Source: Microbacterium trichothecenolyticum (GTDB lineage: Bacteria > Actinomycetota > Actinomycetes > Actinomycetales > Microbacteriaceae). Taken from it: a stretch of DNA of 64,000 nucleotides. The DNA is taken from the NCBI RefSeq assembly GCF_030818955.1, contig NZ_JAUTBF010000001.1, positions 2,232,001 through 2,296,000 on the forward strand. Direction: 5' to 3'. This document shows, one piece after another, positions 1 to 9,362 of this stretch. How positions within the stretch are numbered: position 1 is the stretch's first letter; each line of letters opens with the position of its first letter. Below the pieces are notes generated by a model. The model was not told where the DNA came from. It searched no databases and saw nothing but the letters and a program-made list of their open reading frames with translations. The position numbers and the translations under genes were made by a program.

Positions 1-1
1 C

Positions 2-1309
2 ATCGACGCCAACGCCTATCGGAAGATCGGCCTGAAGCGCGCCACCACCATCGCGGGGCTCAAGGACGCCCCCGAGCAGATCGTCATCGACCCCGACGGC
101 GGTACCCCCGGCAAGCAGGCCCAGTACCCCAACACCTTCTACGGCTGGGGCGGATACATCTGGGCGCAGGAGTTCCACAAGATCAACGGGCGGTGGTGGA
201 TCGTCGCCGGCATGAACCGCGGCTACGCGCCCACCAACGGCTGGTGCGACAACACCGTGCTCATCCCCTACACGGGCACCGAGGAGTCGCTGCGAAACGG
301 GGGGCTCGTGAACCAGGCGAACTGGGGCGAGCCGACCATCCTCGAGGGCGCCGCCTTCGACGTCTCGTACCTCGAGCGCCAGGAGAACGGTGCCACCCAG
401 GGCTACTGGGTGATGCCGAACGGCGGCCGCGTGCTGGTGGGCAAGGCCAAGATGGGCGCGACCGGCACTGTTCCGCTGCTCGACGGCGGACTGAGCGAGA
501 TCTACGCGCTCAGCCAGCCGTGGGAGTACGGCAAGCAGGCCCCGACGCCCTCCGACACGAACGAGGGCGCCGACCAGGGCATCGTCGAAGCGCCCTTCAT
601 GGTCGAGCACGGCGACTACATCTACCTCACCTACTCGGGCGGCACGGTCGACAAGTACTACGACCTCGGCATGCTGCGCGCCCCGAAGGGCGCTGACCTG
701 ACGAACCGCGCGAGCTGGACGCAGGTGCCCTCCCCCGTGCTCACCACGAACGACACCTTCACCGGCCGCATCGGTGGAGCACCGCAGGCCGGAACCGGCC
801 ACAACTCCTTCGCGACCGACCCGGCCGGCAACCTCGTGCTGGCGTACCACGCGCGCCCCTACCCGGAGCCGCACTCGGGCGACGCGGCGGGCGGCCTGTT
901 CGACCCCGACCGCAACAGCTGGTTCAAGGCGGTCAACGTCCGCGCCAACGGCATGCTCGACCTGTCGCTCACCTCGGCACAGGAAGTCGCTCCGGCGAAC
1001 CGGACGGTGACCGCACGGGTGATCGTCGCAGCTGCCCCTCCCGGCGTGAAGGCCACCGTCGCCACGCGCTGCGTCTCGGGCAAGGTGACGCTCATCACCA
1101 CGGTGACCAACACCGGCGCCACCGCGGTGTCGGGAACCATCGCCAGCAGCTACGGCTCGAGCGCGTTCACCAACCTGGCCGCGGGTAAGGCCGTCTCCAA
1201 GACGCAGTCCACCCGCAGCGCCTCCGTCGACGCGGGCACCGTGACCGCGACCGTGCGGGGCAGCTCCACCCCGGTGACCGCGACCTACCGCGCCACGAGC
1301 TGCAAGTGA
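2..1309 (+). CDS. Secreted GH43 glycoside hydrolase, 5' end missing
   Basis: The reading frame is open from the left edge, so this is the C-terminal ~435 residues of a larger protein. It resembles the five-bladed GH43 fold (arabinofuranosidase/arabinanase group): the stretch IWAQEFH near nt 160 corresponds to the WAPE-type motif carrying the general acid Glu, and GTGHNSF followed by LAYHARPYPEP is typical of the last blades. The catalytic-base Asp motif would lie off the window. The last ~87 residues (from nt 1046) form a separate module with a Cys near its start and a Cys-Lys terminus, also found at the ends of two other GH43 proteins in this window. Likely secreted, but the signal peptide is not visible. 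Substrate is inferred as arabinan side chains or backbone from the adjacent ara genes; exact specificity is unknown. Confidence 0.8.
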   Translation: MDANAYRKIGLKRATTIAGLKDAPEQIVIDPDGGTPGKQAQYPNTFYGWGGYIWAQEFHKINGRWWIVAGMNRGYAPTNGWCDNTVLIPYTGTEESLRNGGLVNQANWGEPTILEGAAFDVSYLERQENGATQGYWVMPNGGRVLVGKAKMGATGTVPLLDGGLSEIYALSQPWEYGKQAPTPSDTNEGADQGIVEAPFMVEHGDYIYLTYSGGTVDKYYDLGMLRAPKGADLTNRASWTQVPSPVLTTNDTFTGRIGGAPQAGTGHNSFATDPAGNLVLAYHARPYPEPHSGDAAGGLFDPDRNSWFKAVNVRANGMLDLSLTSAQEVAPANRTVTARVIVAAAPPGVKATVATRCVSGKVTLITTVTNTGATAVSGTIASSYGSSAFTNLAAGKAVSKTQSTRSASVDAGTVTATVRGSSTPVTATYRATSCK

Positions 1310-1410
1310 CCGTCGGACTCGCGAGGGCGGCGGGGTCTCGAGCGCGTCCGACAGCCGCATCACCGTCACCGGGCTACACCGCACGCAGCTGCGGCTGACG
1401 ACGGCGAGAA

Positions 1411-1446
1411 CGAGGGTGCATCCGGCTTCGGCCGGGCGCACCCTCG
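1411..1446 (+). terminator. Strong hairpin terminator after the GH43 gene
   Basis: A 9-bp perfect stem (1411-1419 with 1438-1446) encloses a second stem closed by a TTCG tetraloop at 1427-1430. There is no long T-run, as is usual in high-GC actinobacteria. It lies about 100 bp after the stop of the partial GH43 gene. Confidence 0.75.
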
Positions 1447-1532
1447 TTCGTGTACCCGGAGGCGGGATGTCTCCCGGAGGTCGGACGTCTCGGGAAGGGA
1501 GGCGACGACCGGGGCAGCCCATGAACGCAGAC

Positions 1533-1577
1533 GTGCCCCGATCCCGGGCAGCCCACCGCTACCGGGGATCGGGGCAC
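1533..1577 (-). terminator. Hairpin terminator of the ara operon
   Basis: A perfect 13-bp inverted repeat (1533-1545 with 1565-1577, starting GTGCCCCGATCCC) with a 19-nt loop lies ~105 bp past the araA stop, in the right place to end the ytfQ-araA transcript. Confidence 0.65.
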
Positions 1578-1682
1578 GATCCGGATGCCGGGAACCCAGC
1601 GACCCGGCACGCGCCCGAGCGAACGGGACGCGCGAGTGCCGCACCGCCCCGGGGCTGAACGCGACCCGGGACGGCGGGGGTC

Positions 1683-3194
1683 TTACAGGCCCTGGGCCAG
1701 GCGGTAGTACGCCTGGTTCCAGCGCAGCTCGCTCTGGAAACCGCGGACCGTGGTGTCCTCGTCGATGACGACGAGCTCGGTCCCCGCGATCTCGGCGAAG
1801 TCGCGGAACACCTCGATGCCCACGGCCGTCGTCATGACGGTGTGGTGCGCGGCTCCCGCGGCGAGCCAGCAGGCGGCCGAGGTGGCGAAGTCGGGGGCGG
1901 GCTTCCACACCGCGCGGCCCACGGGGAGCTTCGGCAGGTCGGGCGCCTCGACGTTCTCGACGACGTTCGCGGTCAGGCGGAAACGATCGCGCATGTCGCT
2001 CATCGCGACGACGAGGGCGGGACCGGGGTCGGCGGTGAAGACCAGGCGCACCGGGTCGTCCTTGCCGCCGATGCCCAGCTCGTGGATCTCGAGGCGCGGC
2101 TTCTTCGACGTCAGCGACGGCGAGACCTCGAGCATGTGGGCACCGAGGATGCGCTCCGCGCCGGGCACGAGGTCGTAGGTGTAGTCCTCCATGAGCGAGG
2201 CGCCGCCGGGCAGGCCCGCCCCCATGACGTTCGCCACGCGCACGAGGACCGCCGTCTTCCAGTCGCCCTCGGCGCCGAAGCCGTAGCCCTCGGCCATGAG
2301 GCGCTGGACGGCGAGACCGGGGAGCTGCTTGAGCGCGCCGAGGTCTTCGAACGAGGTGGTGAAGGCGCCGAAGCCGCCCTCCTCAAGGAAGGAGCGCAGA
2401 CCCAGCTCGATCGCTGCGCCGTCGCGCAGCGACTGGTGGCGTGCACCGCCGGGGAGGAGCTCGTCGACGACGTCGTAGCTGTCGATGTACTCCTGCACGA
2501 GCGCGTCGACATCGGCATCCGATGCCTGCTCGACGGCCGCGACGAGCTCGTTGACGCCCCACGTGTTGACCTGCACGCCGAAACGCAGCTCGGCCTCGGT
2601 CTTGTCGCCCTCGGTGACGGCGACGAAGCGCATGTTGTCGCCGAAGCGGGCGAGCTTGAGGGTGCGGGCGGCGGTCCAGCCGGCGGCGGCGCGCTCCCAG
2701 TCTTCGATCTGCTGACGCACGGCGGGGTTGGACACGTGGCCGACGACGGTCTTGCGCGAAACGCCCAGGCGCGTCTGGATGTACCCGAACTCGCGGTCGC
2801 CGTGGGCGGCCTGGTTGAGGTTCATGAAGTCGAAGTCGATGTCGTTCCACGGCAGCTCGACGTTGGCCTGCGTGTGCAGGTGCAGCAGCGGCTTCTGCAG
2901 GGCGTCGAGGCCCGAGATCCACATCTTCGCGGGGCTGAACGTGTGCATCCAGGCGATCACGCCGATGACGTCGTCGCGGCCGTTGACCTCCAGCGCCATG
3001 CGGCGGATGCTGTCGGAGTCCTTCAGCACGGGCTTCCAGACGACCTTCACGGGCAGGCCGGAAAGGCCCTCGACGACGGCCTGCGACTGCTCGGCGACCT
3101 GCGTGAGGGTCTCTTCGCCGTAGAGGTTCTGGCTGCCGGTGACGAACCAGACCTCGTAGCCGTCGAGGTCGTTCTTGAGGGGTGTGCGAGTCAT
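1683..3194 (-). CDS. araA: L-arabinose isomerase
   Basis: Converts L-arabinose to L-ribulose (EC 5.3.1.4), the first step of the AraA-AraB-AraD pathway. The 503-residue length fits the family. The N-terminus contains the characteristic [11 protein letters not shown] block. The metal/substrate site residues expected of AraA are visible: Glu in EDYTYDL, Glu and His in [14 protein letters not shown], and a His in AAHHTVM near residue 450. The ATG start has a GAAGGAAC ribosome-binding site at suitable spacing. It is the last gene of a minus-strand operon, 46 bp after araB, and is followed by a strong hairpin. Confidence 0.97.
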   Translation of the reverse strand: MTRTPLKNDLDGYEVWFVTGSQNLYGEETLTQVAEQSQAVVEGLSGLPVKVVWKPVLKDSDSIRRMALEVNGRDDVIGVIAWMHTFSPAKMWISGLDALQKPLLHLHTQANVELPWNDIDFDFMNLNQAAHGDREFGYIQTRLGVSRKTVVGHVSNPAVRQQIEDWERAAAGWTAARTLKLARFGDNMRFVAVTEGDKTEAELRFGVQVNTWGVNELVAAVEQASDADVDALVQEYIDSYDVVDELLPGGARHQSLRDGAAIELGLRSFLEEGGFGAFTTSFEDLGALKQLPGLAVQRLMAEGYGFGAEGDWKTAVLVRVANVMGAGLPGGASLMEDYTYDLVPGAERILGAHMLEVSPSLTSKKPRLEIHELGIGGKDDPVRLVFTADPGPALVVAMSDMRDRFRLTANVVENVEAPDLPKLPVGRAVWKPAPDFATSAACWLAAGAAHHTVMTTAVGIEVFRDFAEIAGTELVVIDEDTTVRGFQSELRWNQAYYRLAQGL

Positions 3195-3240
3195 GCGGAT
3201 TGTTCCTTCGGTGGGAGGTGCTCGTGCGAGCGTGAAGCTG

Positions 3241-4848
3241 TCAGGGAGTGACCGCGATGGCGGCGTGCTCCACGGCGAGACCGGCGCGATAGCGGGTCAG
3301 ATAGGCGGCGAAGCCCGGGACGTCCTCGGCATCGGGTTCGACGACGTCGACCCCCGTGCGCGCGAAGATCCGGTCGTCGAGATAGGTGTGGAGATCGGGG
3401 GCCGTCGTGTCCGCGGCGAACGCCGCGAGCACCGCGATCCCCCATGCCCCACCCTCGGAGGCCGTCGACGCGACGGCGACGGGCGCGTTCAGGGCGCCGG
3501 CCAGGAAGCGCTGCGCCACTCCGCTCGTGCGGAAGACGCCGCCGTGGGCGTACATGCGGTCGAGCTCGACGCCCTCTTCGGCCAGGACTCGCATGCCCAG
3601 GGCGAGCGTGGCGAACACCCCGTACAGCTGCGCACGCATGAAGTTCGCCAGCGTCAGGCGACTGTCGGGGGTGCGCAGCACCAGCGGCCGCCCCTCCGGC
3701 AGGCCCGCGATGGGCTCACCGGCCAGGTGATTGTAGGCGAGGATGCCGCCCGCATCGGGGGCACCGTCGAACGCCTCGCGGAAGAGCGCCTCGAACACCT
3801 CGTCGGAGCTGAGCGTGCCGCCGGCGATCTCGGCGAACCTCTCGAACAGCGACACCCACGCCGCGAGCTCGCTCGCCCCGTTGTTGCAGTGCACCATCGC
3901 GACGAGATCGCCGGACGGGGTGGTGACGAGGTCGAGTTCATCGTGGGGTCGGCGCAACGGGTGCTCGAGGACGACCATCGCGAAGATGCTCGTTCCCGCA
4001 CTGACGTTGCCGGTGCGCGGAGCGACCGAGTTCGTCGCCACCATGCCGGTACCGGCGTCGCCCTCGGGAGGGCAGAACAGGATGCCGGAACGCAGCGCCC
4101 CGGTCTCGTCGAGCAGCGCCGCGCCCTCGTCGGTCAGGACGCCGGCGTCGTCACCGGCGACGAGGACGTCGGGAAGCAGCGAACGCAGTTCCAGACCGTG
4201 GGCACGCTCGGCCACGAGCCGATCGAACTTCTCAATCATCTCGGCGTCGTAGTCGTGCGTCACGGGGTCGATGGGGAACATCCCCGAGGCGTCCCCGATG
4301 CCCAGCACGCGTCGCCCGGTCAACTTCTCGTGCACGTACCCCGCGAGGGTGGTGAACGAAGCGACGTCGGTGACGTGATCCTCTTCGTCGAGCACGGCCT
4401 GATAGAGGTGGGCGATCGACCAGCGCAGCGGAATGTTCGTTCCCAGCAGCTCGGACAGCACGCCCGCGGCGCGCTCGGTCGAGGTGTTGCGCCACGTGCG
4501 GAAAGGCACGAGGAGCTCACCGGAGGCGTCGAAGGCGAGATAGCCGTGCATCATCGCCGAGACGCCGATCGCGGCGAGGTCGCTGATCACCGTGTCGTAG
4601 GCGCTCTGAACCTGCGCGCCCAGGTCGGCGTATGCCGCGCGAACGCCACCCCAGACATCGTCGAGGGAGTAGGTCCAGTTGCCGTCGCGATAGCGGTTCT
4701 CCCACGCGTGCGAGCCGGTGGCCAGGACTCGCGAGGGGTCGTCGCCGTCGATCAGGCACGCCTTGATCCGGGTCGATCCGAGCTCGATTCCCAGTACCGC
4801 ACGCCCGGTGGCGATCACCTCGGCGGCGGGGGTCTGCGCCGCGCTCAC
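3241..4848 (-). CDS. araB: Ribulokinase (FGGY family)
   Basis: Phosphorylates L-ribulose to L-ribulose 5-phosphate using ATP. At 535 residues it has both FGGY halves: an N-terminal phosphate-binding motif [11 protein letters not shown] (about residue 20), the [11 protein letters not shown] and NVSAGTS segments in the middle, and the C-terminal [13 protein letters not shown] region. The GTG start overlaps the araD stop (GTGA), so translation is probably coupled. The assignment as ribulokinase rather than another FGGY pentulokinase rests mainly on its position between araD and araA. Confidence 0.92.
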   Translation of the reverse strand: MSAAQTPAAEVIATGRAVLGIELGSTRIKACLIDGDDPSRVLATGSHAWENRYRDGNWTYSLDDVWGGVRAAYADLGAQVQSAYDTVISDLAAIGVSAMMHGYLAFDASGELLVPFRTWRNTSTERAAGVLSELLGTNIPLRWSIAHLYQAVLDEEDHVTDVASFTTLAGYVHEKLTGRRVLGIGDASGMFPIDPVTHDYDAEMIEKFDRLVAERAHGLELRSLLPDVLVAGDDAGVLTDEGAALLDETGALRSGILFCPPEGDAGTGMVATNSVAPRTGNVSAGTSIFAMVVLEHPLRRPHDELDLVTTPSGDLVAMVHCNNGASELAAWVSLFERFAEIAGGTLSSDEVFEALFREAFDGAPDAGGILAYNHLAGEPIAGLPEGRPLVLRTPDSRLTLANFMRAQLYGVFATLALGMRVLAEEGVELDRMYAHGGVFRTSGVAQRFLAGALNAPVAVASTASEGGAWGIAVLAAFAADTTAPDLHTYLDDRIFARTGVDVVEPDAEDVPGFAAYLTRYRAGLAVEHAAIAVTP

Positions 4849-5564
4849 CGGCGTGCGTCCGAGCTCTGGCCGTACACGTTCTGGTACCGGTTGTAGAGGG
4901 CGTCGATCTTGTCCTGCGGGATCGGGATGAGCGGCCCCGCCTCGCGTGCGATGTGCACGGTACGGGCGACGTCTTCGAGCATGACGGCCGCCTTCACGGC
5001 ATCCTTCGCATTCGTCCCGATGGTGAAGGGACCGTGGTTCTGCATGATCACGCCGCGCGAGCGGTGACCGCGCAGGGTCTCGACGATGCCGCGGCCGATC
5101 GAGTCGTCGCCGATGATCGCGAAGGGACCGACCGGAATGGGGCCGCCGAACTCATCGGCCATCGCGGTGATGACGCACGGGATCTCCTCGCCGCGGGCGG
5201 CCCAGGCGACGCCGTAGGTGGAGTGCGTGTGCACGACACCGCCCACCTCGGGCATGTTGCGGTACACGTAGGCGTGCGCCGCGGTGTCGCTCGAGGGGCT
5301 CCGCTCGCTGCCGGGGGTGCCGGGGATGGCGTTGCCGTCGAGGTCGCAGAGGATCATGTTCTCGGGCGCGAGGTCGTCGTACGAGACGCCCGACGGCTTG
5401 ATCACGAACAGGTCGGCACCGGGCACGCGGCCCGAGACGTTGCCGCCGGTCCAGACGATGAGGTTGTAGCGCACGAGCTCGTCGTGCAGTCGGGCGACGT
5501 CGGCGCGAACCCGATCGATCGCTGCCTGGGTGTCGGGGGTGAAGTCAGCGGAGGGCGCTGCCAT
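4845..5564 (-). CDS. araD: L-ribulose-5-phosphate 4-epimerase
   Basis: Interconverts L-ribulose 5-phosphate and D-xylulose 5-phosphate, linking arabinose to the pentose phosphate pathway. It is a class II aldolase-fold protein of 239 residues. GNVSGR and KPSG bind phosphate, HTHS supplies two metal ligands, and NHGPFTIG supplies the third metal His. The start was set at the ATG preceded by GAGGAGAAC at good spacing; the frame stays open upstream but translates as non-coding sequence. It lies 38 bp after yjfF and overlaps araB. Confidence 0.95.
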   Translation of the reverse strand: MAAPSADFTPDTQAAIDRVRADVARLHDELVRYNLIVWTGGNVSGRVPGADLFVIKPSGVSYDDLAPENMILCDLDGNAIPGTPGSERSPSSDTAAHAYVYRNMPEVGGVVHTHSTYGVAWAARGEEIPCVITAMADEFGGPIPVGPFAIIGDDSIGRGIVETLRGHRSRGVIMQNHGPFTIGTNAKDAVKAAVMLEDVARTVHIAREAGPLIPIPQDKIDALYNRYQNVYGQSSDARR

Positions 5565-5602
5565 GGTGTTCTCCTCGAGGGGATGACGATCGACGGTGGG
5601 GC

Positions 5603-6649
5603 TCATTTCCTTCGCCGCGCAGTCAGGACGCGCTGCAGCAGAACGAAGGCGAGCAGGATTCCGCCGGTGATGATGGTCAGGTACTCGGGGCGGATGCTGC
5701 CGTCCTTGGTGATGATCATCGCCAGCGTGGCGAGCACGAGGGAGCCCACGACGGAGCCCAGCACGTAGCCCGCTCCGCCGGTGAGGAGCGTTCCACCGAT
5801 CACGACCGCGGCGATGGCATCCAACTCCCATCCGATGCCGGTGACGTTCTGCGCCTTACCGCCCACCTCGGCCGTGTAGACCACCGCGGCGAGACCGGCG
5901 AGCGCGCCGCTGATGACGTAGATGATCACGCGCGTGCGGGCCACGGGCAGACCCATCAACTGGGCCGAGTTCTCGGCTCCGCCGATGCCGTACACCGTGC
6001 GACCGGTGCGGGTGCGGTGCAGGAGGAAGAACGCAGCGATGACCACGAGCACCGCGATGAAGAAGCCCGGGGTGAGGATGAGGTCGTTCGTCTTGGGACC
6101 GTCGTAGAGCTTGAAGTCCGTGGCGAGCACCAGGATCGGCGAGCCGTCGGCGACCTGGACCGGGACCGTCGACAGGATCGACGCGAGTCCGCGGGCGAGG
6201 AACATCATCGCCAGCGTGGCGATGAACGGCTGCACGTTGAAGTACTGGATGAGCACGCCCGAAACCAGGCCGAAGAGGGCGCCGAACGCGATCATCAGCA
6301 CGATGGCCAACCAGCCGTTCACCCCCGCGTTCGTCAACATGACGCCCGACACCGACGTGAAGGCGACCACGGCACCGACGGACAGGTCGATACCACCGGA
6401 GAGGATGACGATGGTCATGCCGACGGCCAGGATGATCGTCGGCGCGAAGCTGACGAGCAGGCTCGACATGGTGCCCGCGTGGAACACGCGGCCGTAGGCG
6501 AACTCGGCGTACACGAGCATCGCCACGAGCAGGATGACGGCCGCGAAGGTGGGGATGGCCGACTGGCTGCGCCCCCACATGCGCGAGATGGCCAGTCCCC
6601 GCACCGGGGCTTCGGTGCCGTGCGAGGGGGGTGACACGGTCGTGCTCAC
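5603..6649 (-). CDS. yjfF: Sugar ABC transporter permease, YjfF type
   Basis: Inner-membrane permease of the ribose/furanose importer family (BPD_transp_2 fold), 348 residues with about nine to ten hydrophobic segments. The conserved GGIDLSVGA motif in TM3 and the late VVIGGTLLTGGAG motif are both present. It is the second permease of a heterodimeric pair with the gene just upstream; the GTG start overlaps that gene's stop (GTGA). The order binding protein, ATPase, permease, permease matches E. coli ytfQRT-yjfF, a galactofuranose/arabinofuranose importer. Fusion of this set to araDBA argues for L-arabinose, perhaps the furanose form released by the GH43 enzymes. Confidence 0.9.
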   Translation of the reverse strand: MSTTVSPPSHGTEAPVRGLAISRMWGRSQSAIPTFAAVILLVAMLVYAEFAYGRVFHAGTMSSLLVSFAPTIILAVGMTIVILSGGIDLSVGAVVAFTSVSGVMLTNAGVNGWLAIVLMIAFGALFGLVSGVLIQYFNVQPFIATLAMMFLARGLASILSTVPVQVADGSPILVLATDFKLYDGPKTNDLILTPGFFIAVLVVIAAFFLLHRTRTGRTVYGIGGAENSAQLMGLPVARTRVIIYVISGALAGLAAVVYTAEVGGKAQNVTGIGWELDAIAAVVIGGTLLTGGAGYVLGSVVGSLVLATLAMIITKDGSIRPEYLTIITGGILLAFVLLQRVLTARRRK

Positions 6650-7683
6650 GCGACGACCTCCTTACGGGTACGGCGGCGTCCGGCCTGGAGGACGAAGGCC
6701 CTCACACGCTCGGACTGCAGCAGGACGAGCAGCACGATGACGATGGCCTTGAAGGCCGGGGTCGCGGCGGCGGAGACGCCGAGGAAGAGCACCGTCTTGT
6801 TCAACGTGGCGATCAGCAGGGCACCGATGGTGGAGCCGAGGATCGAGAACTTCCCGCCCGCGAGCGATGTTCCGCCGATCACGACGGCGAGGATCGCGTC
6901 GAGCTCCATCTGGTAGCCCGTTCCCGAGACGTCGACGGTCATGACCTCCGAGACGGTGAACAGACCGCCGCCGGCGGCGAGGATGCCCGACAGCACGTAC
7001 ACGGCGAGCAGGATCGGACGCGGACGGATGCCGGCGAGCCGGCTCGCGTCCGGGTTGACGCCGATCGACTCGATCATCAGGCCCAGGGCGGTGCGGCGCA
7101 TGACGACCGAGACGAGCACGACGATCACGACGGCGATGACGAAGCTCGTCGGCAGACCCAGCACCTGCCCGTTGGAGATCTGCTGGAAGGGCGCATTGGC
7201 GGAATTGGTGTTCTGACCGCCCGTGATGACGCGTGCGATACCGCGAGCCGCGAGCATCATCACGAGCGTGCTGATGAACGGCTGCAGGCCGATCACCGAC
7301 ACGAGCAGGCCGTTCACGAGACCGAGCACCGCCCCGATGGCCAGGGCGATCCCGATCGCGGTGAACATGGCGCCGAACGAGCTCGGAGCGTTCAGTGCCC
7401 GCAGGGTCTCCATCGCCGCGGCACCGCCGACGGCCATGATCGAGCCGACCGAGAGGTCGATGCCCTTGGTGGCGATGACGAAGGTCATGCCGAGCGCGAT
7501 CATGATGATCGGTGCCGACACGCGCAGGATGTCGAGGAGGTTGCCCGCGACCAGTCCCGTCGTCGGGTTGATGCCGATCGAGAGGTAGGTGGGGTCCTTC
7601 ATCACGTTGAGCGAGAGCAGAAGCAGGATGCCGACGATGCCCCAGAACCAGGGCGTGCGCAGCAGCGTCTTGACGACGGACAT
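6646..7683 (-). CDS. ytfT: Sugar ABC transporter permease, YtfT type
   Basis: First permease of the arabinose-type importer, 345 residues, about nine hydrophobic segments. Family marks are KGIDLSVGSIMAVGG and, near the C-terminus, VVIGGTSLAGGKFSILG. The ATG at 7683 overlaps the ATPase stop (TGATG), which fixes the start; longer readings of this frame would run into the ATPase gene. It likely pairs with YjfF to form the membrane channel. Confidence 0.9.
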   Translation of the reverse strand: MSVVKTLLRTPWFWGIVGILLLLSLNVMKDPTYLSIGINPTTGLVAGNLLDILRVSAPIIMIALGMTFVIATKGIDLSVGSIMAVGGAAAMETLRALNAPSSFGAMFTAIGIALAIGAVLGLVNGLLVSVIGLQPFISTLVMMLAARGIARVITGGQNTNSANAPFQQISNGQVLGLPTSFVIAVVIVVLVSVVMRRTALGLMIESIGVNPDASRLAGIRPRPILLAVYVLSGILAAGGGLFTVSEVMTVDVSGTGYQMELDAILAVVIGGTSLAGGKFSILGSTIGALLIATLNKTVLFLGVSAAATPAFKAIVIVLLVLLQSERVRAFVLQAGRRRTRKEVVA

Positions 7684-9254
7684 CAGTGGGTCTCTCCTTC
7701 GATGAGGGACTCGGTCTGGGCTTCGGCCTTCTCGTCGGATTCGGCGGCGATGATCGACACGACACGCTCGGCCGTGACGTCGGGGCCGTTGACGATCTCG
7801 CCGACCTTCTGGTGGTCCTTCATGATCACGATGCGCTCGGACAGTCGCACGACCTCCTCGAGCTCGGACGAGATGAACACCACGCTCATGCCGCCCTCGG
7901 CCAGTTCGGCCACGGTCTCCTGGATGTCGGCCTTGGCGCCGACGTCGATACCGCGCGTCGGCTCGTCGAGCAGGAGCAGTTCGGGCTCGGTCGCGAGCCA
8001 GCGGCCCAGGAGCACCTTCTGCTGGTTGCCACCCGACAGCAGCCGGATCGGACGGTCGGGGTCGTTCGGGCGAACACTGAAGCGCTCCATGTAGGTACGC
8101 ACCAGCTGGTCGACCTCGCGCGCGGGGATGCGGCGCAGCCATCCGCGCTTGGCCTGCAGGGCGAGCATGATGTTCTCGCGAATGCTGAGATCACCGATGA
8201 TGCCGTCGTCCCGACGGTTCTCGGTCGAGTACGCGATGTGGTTGGCCAGGCCCGACACGGGCGAGGTCACGTTGACCTTCTTGCCCTTCAGGCGCACGGT
8301 GCCCGAGTCGGCGCGGTCGGCACCGGCGATGAGTCGGGCGAGCTCGGTGCGGCCGGAGCCGAGGAGCCCCGCGAACCCGACGACCTCGCCCTTGTGGATC
8401 TCGATGTCGGTGGGGGCGAGCGCACCCGCGCGAGCGAGTCCTTCGGCGGCGTAGACGGGCGTGGCCGAGCGGTCGCGAGCGTCGACCTGGCGGTTGGATC
8501 CGAGCGCCTTCAGCGCCTCGATGTCCTTGCCGATCATCTTCGAGATGAGCTGGGTGCGGTCCAGTTCGCGAGTGAGGTATTCGCCGACGAACCCGCCGTT
8601 GCGCAGCACCGTGATGCGGTCGCTGATCGCGTAGACCTGGTCGAGGAAGTGCGAGACGAAGAGGATCGCCACGCCCTGATCGCGGAGGCGTCGCATGACC
8701 GTGAACAGCACCTCGACCTCGGCGGCGTCCAGGCTCGACGTCGGTTCGTCGAGGATGAGCACCTTGGACTTGGTGACCATCGCGCGGCTGATCGCGACGA
8801 GCTGCTGGAGCGCGATCGAGATGGATGACAGCGGGGCACGGGTGTCGAGGTGCCCGAGGCCCATCCGGGTGAGCGCCTCGGCGGCCTGAGCATGGGTGGC
8901 CCGCCAGTTGATGCCGACCGGCCCTCGCACCTCGTGGCCGAGCATCACGTTCTCACCGATGGTGAGGTTCGTGCAGAGGTTGACCTCTTGGTAGACGGTC
9001 GAGATGCCCGCGGCCTGAGCCGAGGCGGTACCCGTGAGGCGCCGCTCCTCACCGAAGATCAGGATCGATCCGGAATCGATCTGGTAGACGCCGGTGAGAG
9101 CCTTGATGAGAGTGGACTTTCCGGCGCCGTTCTCTCCCATCAGGGTGTGGACCTCGCCGGGGAGCAGTCGGAAGTTCACCTCGTCGAGGGCTTTGACGCC
9201 GGGGAATGTGATCGATGCGCCGCGGACTTCGACGATCGGTAGGGACTCTGTCAT
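7683..9254 (-). CDS. ytfR: Sugar ABC transporter ATPase with two ABC domains, YtfR type
   Basis: Energises the sugar importer. At 523 residues it has the tandem ABC layout of the ribose/arabinose/galactofuranose class. Domain 1 has Walker A GENGAGKST and Walker B VLILDEPTSSLD but an altered signature (LSSISIALQQ). Domain 2 has a degenerate Walker A (GLLGSGRTE), an intact signature LSGGNQQKV and Walker B LLLLDEPTRGIDVG. This asymmetric degeneracy is normal for the class. The start is the ATG at 9254 behind GAGGAAG. It lies about 110 bp past the ytfQ-like gene, with a large hairpin between them. Confidence 0.93.
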   Translation of the reverse strand: MTESLPIVEVRGASITFPGVKALDEVNFRLLPGEVHTLMGENGAGKSTLIKALTGVYQIDSGSILIFGEERRLTGTASAQAAGISTVYQEVNLCTNLTIGENVMLGHEVRGPVGINWRATHAQAAEALTRMGLGHLDTRAPLSSISIALQQLVAISRAMVTKSKVLILDEPTSSLDAAEVEVLFTVMRRLRDQGVAILFVSHFLDQVYAISDRITVLRNGGFVGEYLTRELDRTQLISKMIGKDIEALKALGSNRQVDARDRSATPVYAAEGLARAGALAPTDIEIHKGEVVGFAGLLGSGRTELARLIAGADRADSGTVRLKGKKVNVTSPVSGLANHIAYSTENRRDDGIIGDLSIRENIMLALQAKRGWLRRIPAREVDQLVRTYMERFSVRPNDPDRPIRLLSGGNQQKVLLGRWLATEPELLLLDEPTRGIDVGAKADIQETVAELAEGGMSVVFISSELEEVVRLSERIVIMKDHQKVGEIVNGPDVTAERVVSIIAAESDEKAEAQTESLIEGETH

Positions 9255-9300
9255 CGCTGACGAACTTCCTCGTTGTGTACGGAGCGGGTGGGGAACCGGG

Positions 9301-9330
9301 AGTGGGGGTGGCCCGGGGGCCACCCCCACT
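9301..9330 (-). repeat. Intercistronic stem-loop between ytfQ and ytfR
   Basis: A perfect 13-bp stem (9301-9313 with 9318-9330) with a 4-nt loop, starting AGTGGGGGTGGCC. It follows the binding-protein gene and precedes the ATPase gene. In many ABC operons such a hairpin stabilises the binding-protein mRNA or partly terminates transcription, so that the binding protein is made in excess; that role is inferred here. Confidence 0.65.
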
Positions 9331-9362
9331 GCGGAGAGATGCTTCTCGTGCGGGGGAGCGGC

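Larger units (their letters stand above)
1310..1682. other. Convergent intergenic region with two terminators
   Basis: This 373-bp gap separates two genes that converge (partial GH43 on plus, araA on minus). It holds two strong hairpins, one per direction. I see no convincing gene in it. Confidence 0.6.

Noticed and set aside
1842..3251. Long open frame antisense to araA, and many similar long antisense frames elsewhere (for example 28657-32907 opposite eccC)
   Set aside because: High-GC genes leave long open shadow frames on the other strand. These translate to Arg/Gly/Asp/His-biased sequence with no domain signatures, and each lies fully over a gene with clear motifs.
5565..5831. N-terminal extension of araD
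   Set aside because: The frame is open but overlaps yjfF and reads as His/Arg-rich non-coding sequence; the ATG at 5564 has an excellent ribosome-binding site and gives the family length.
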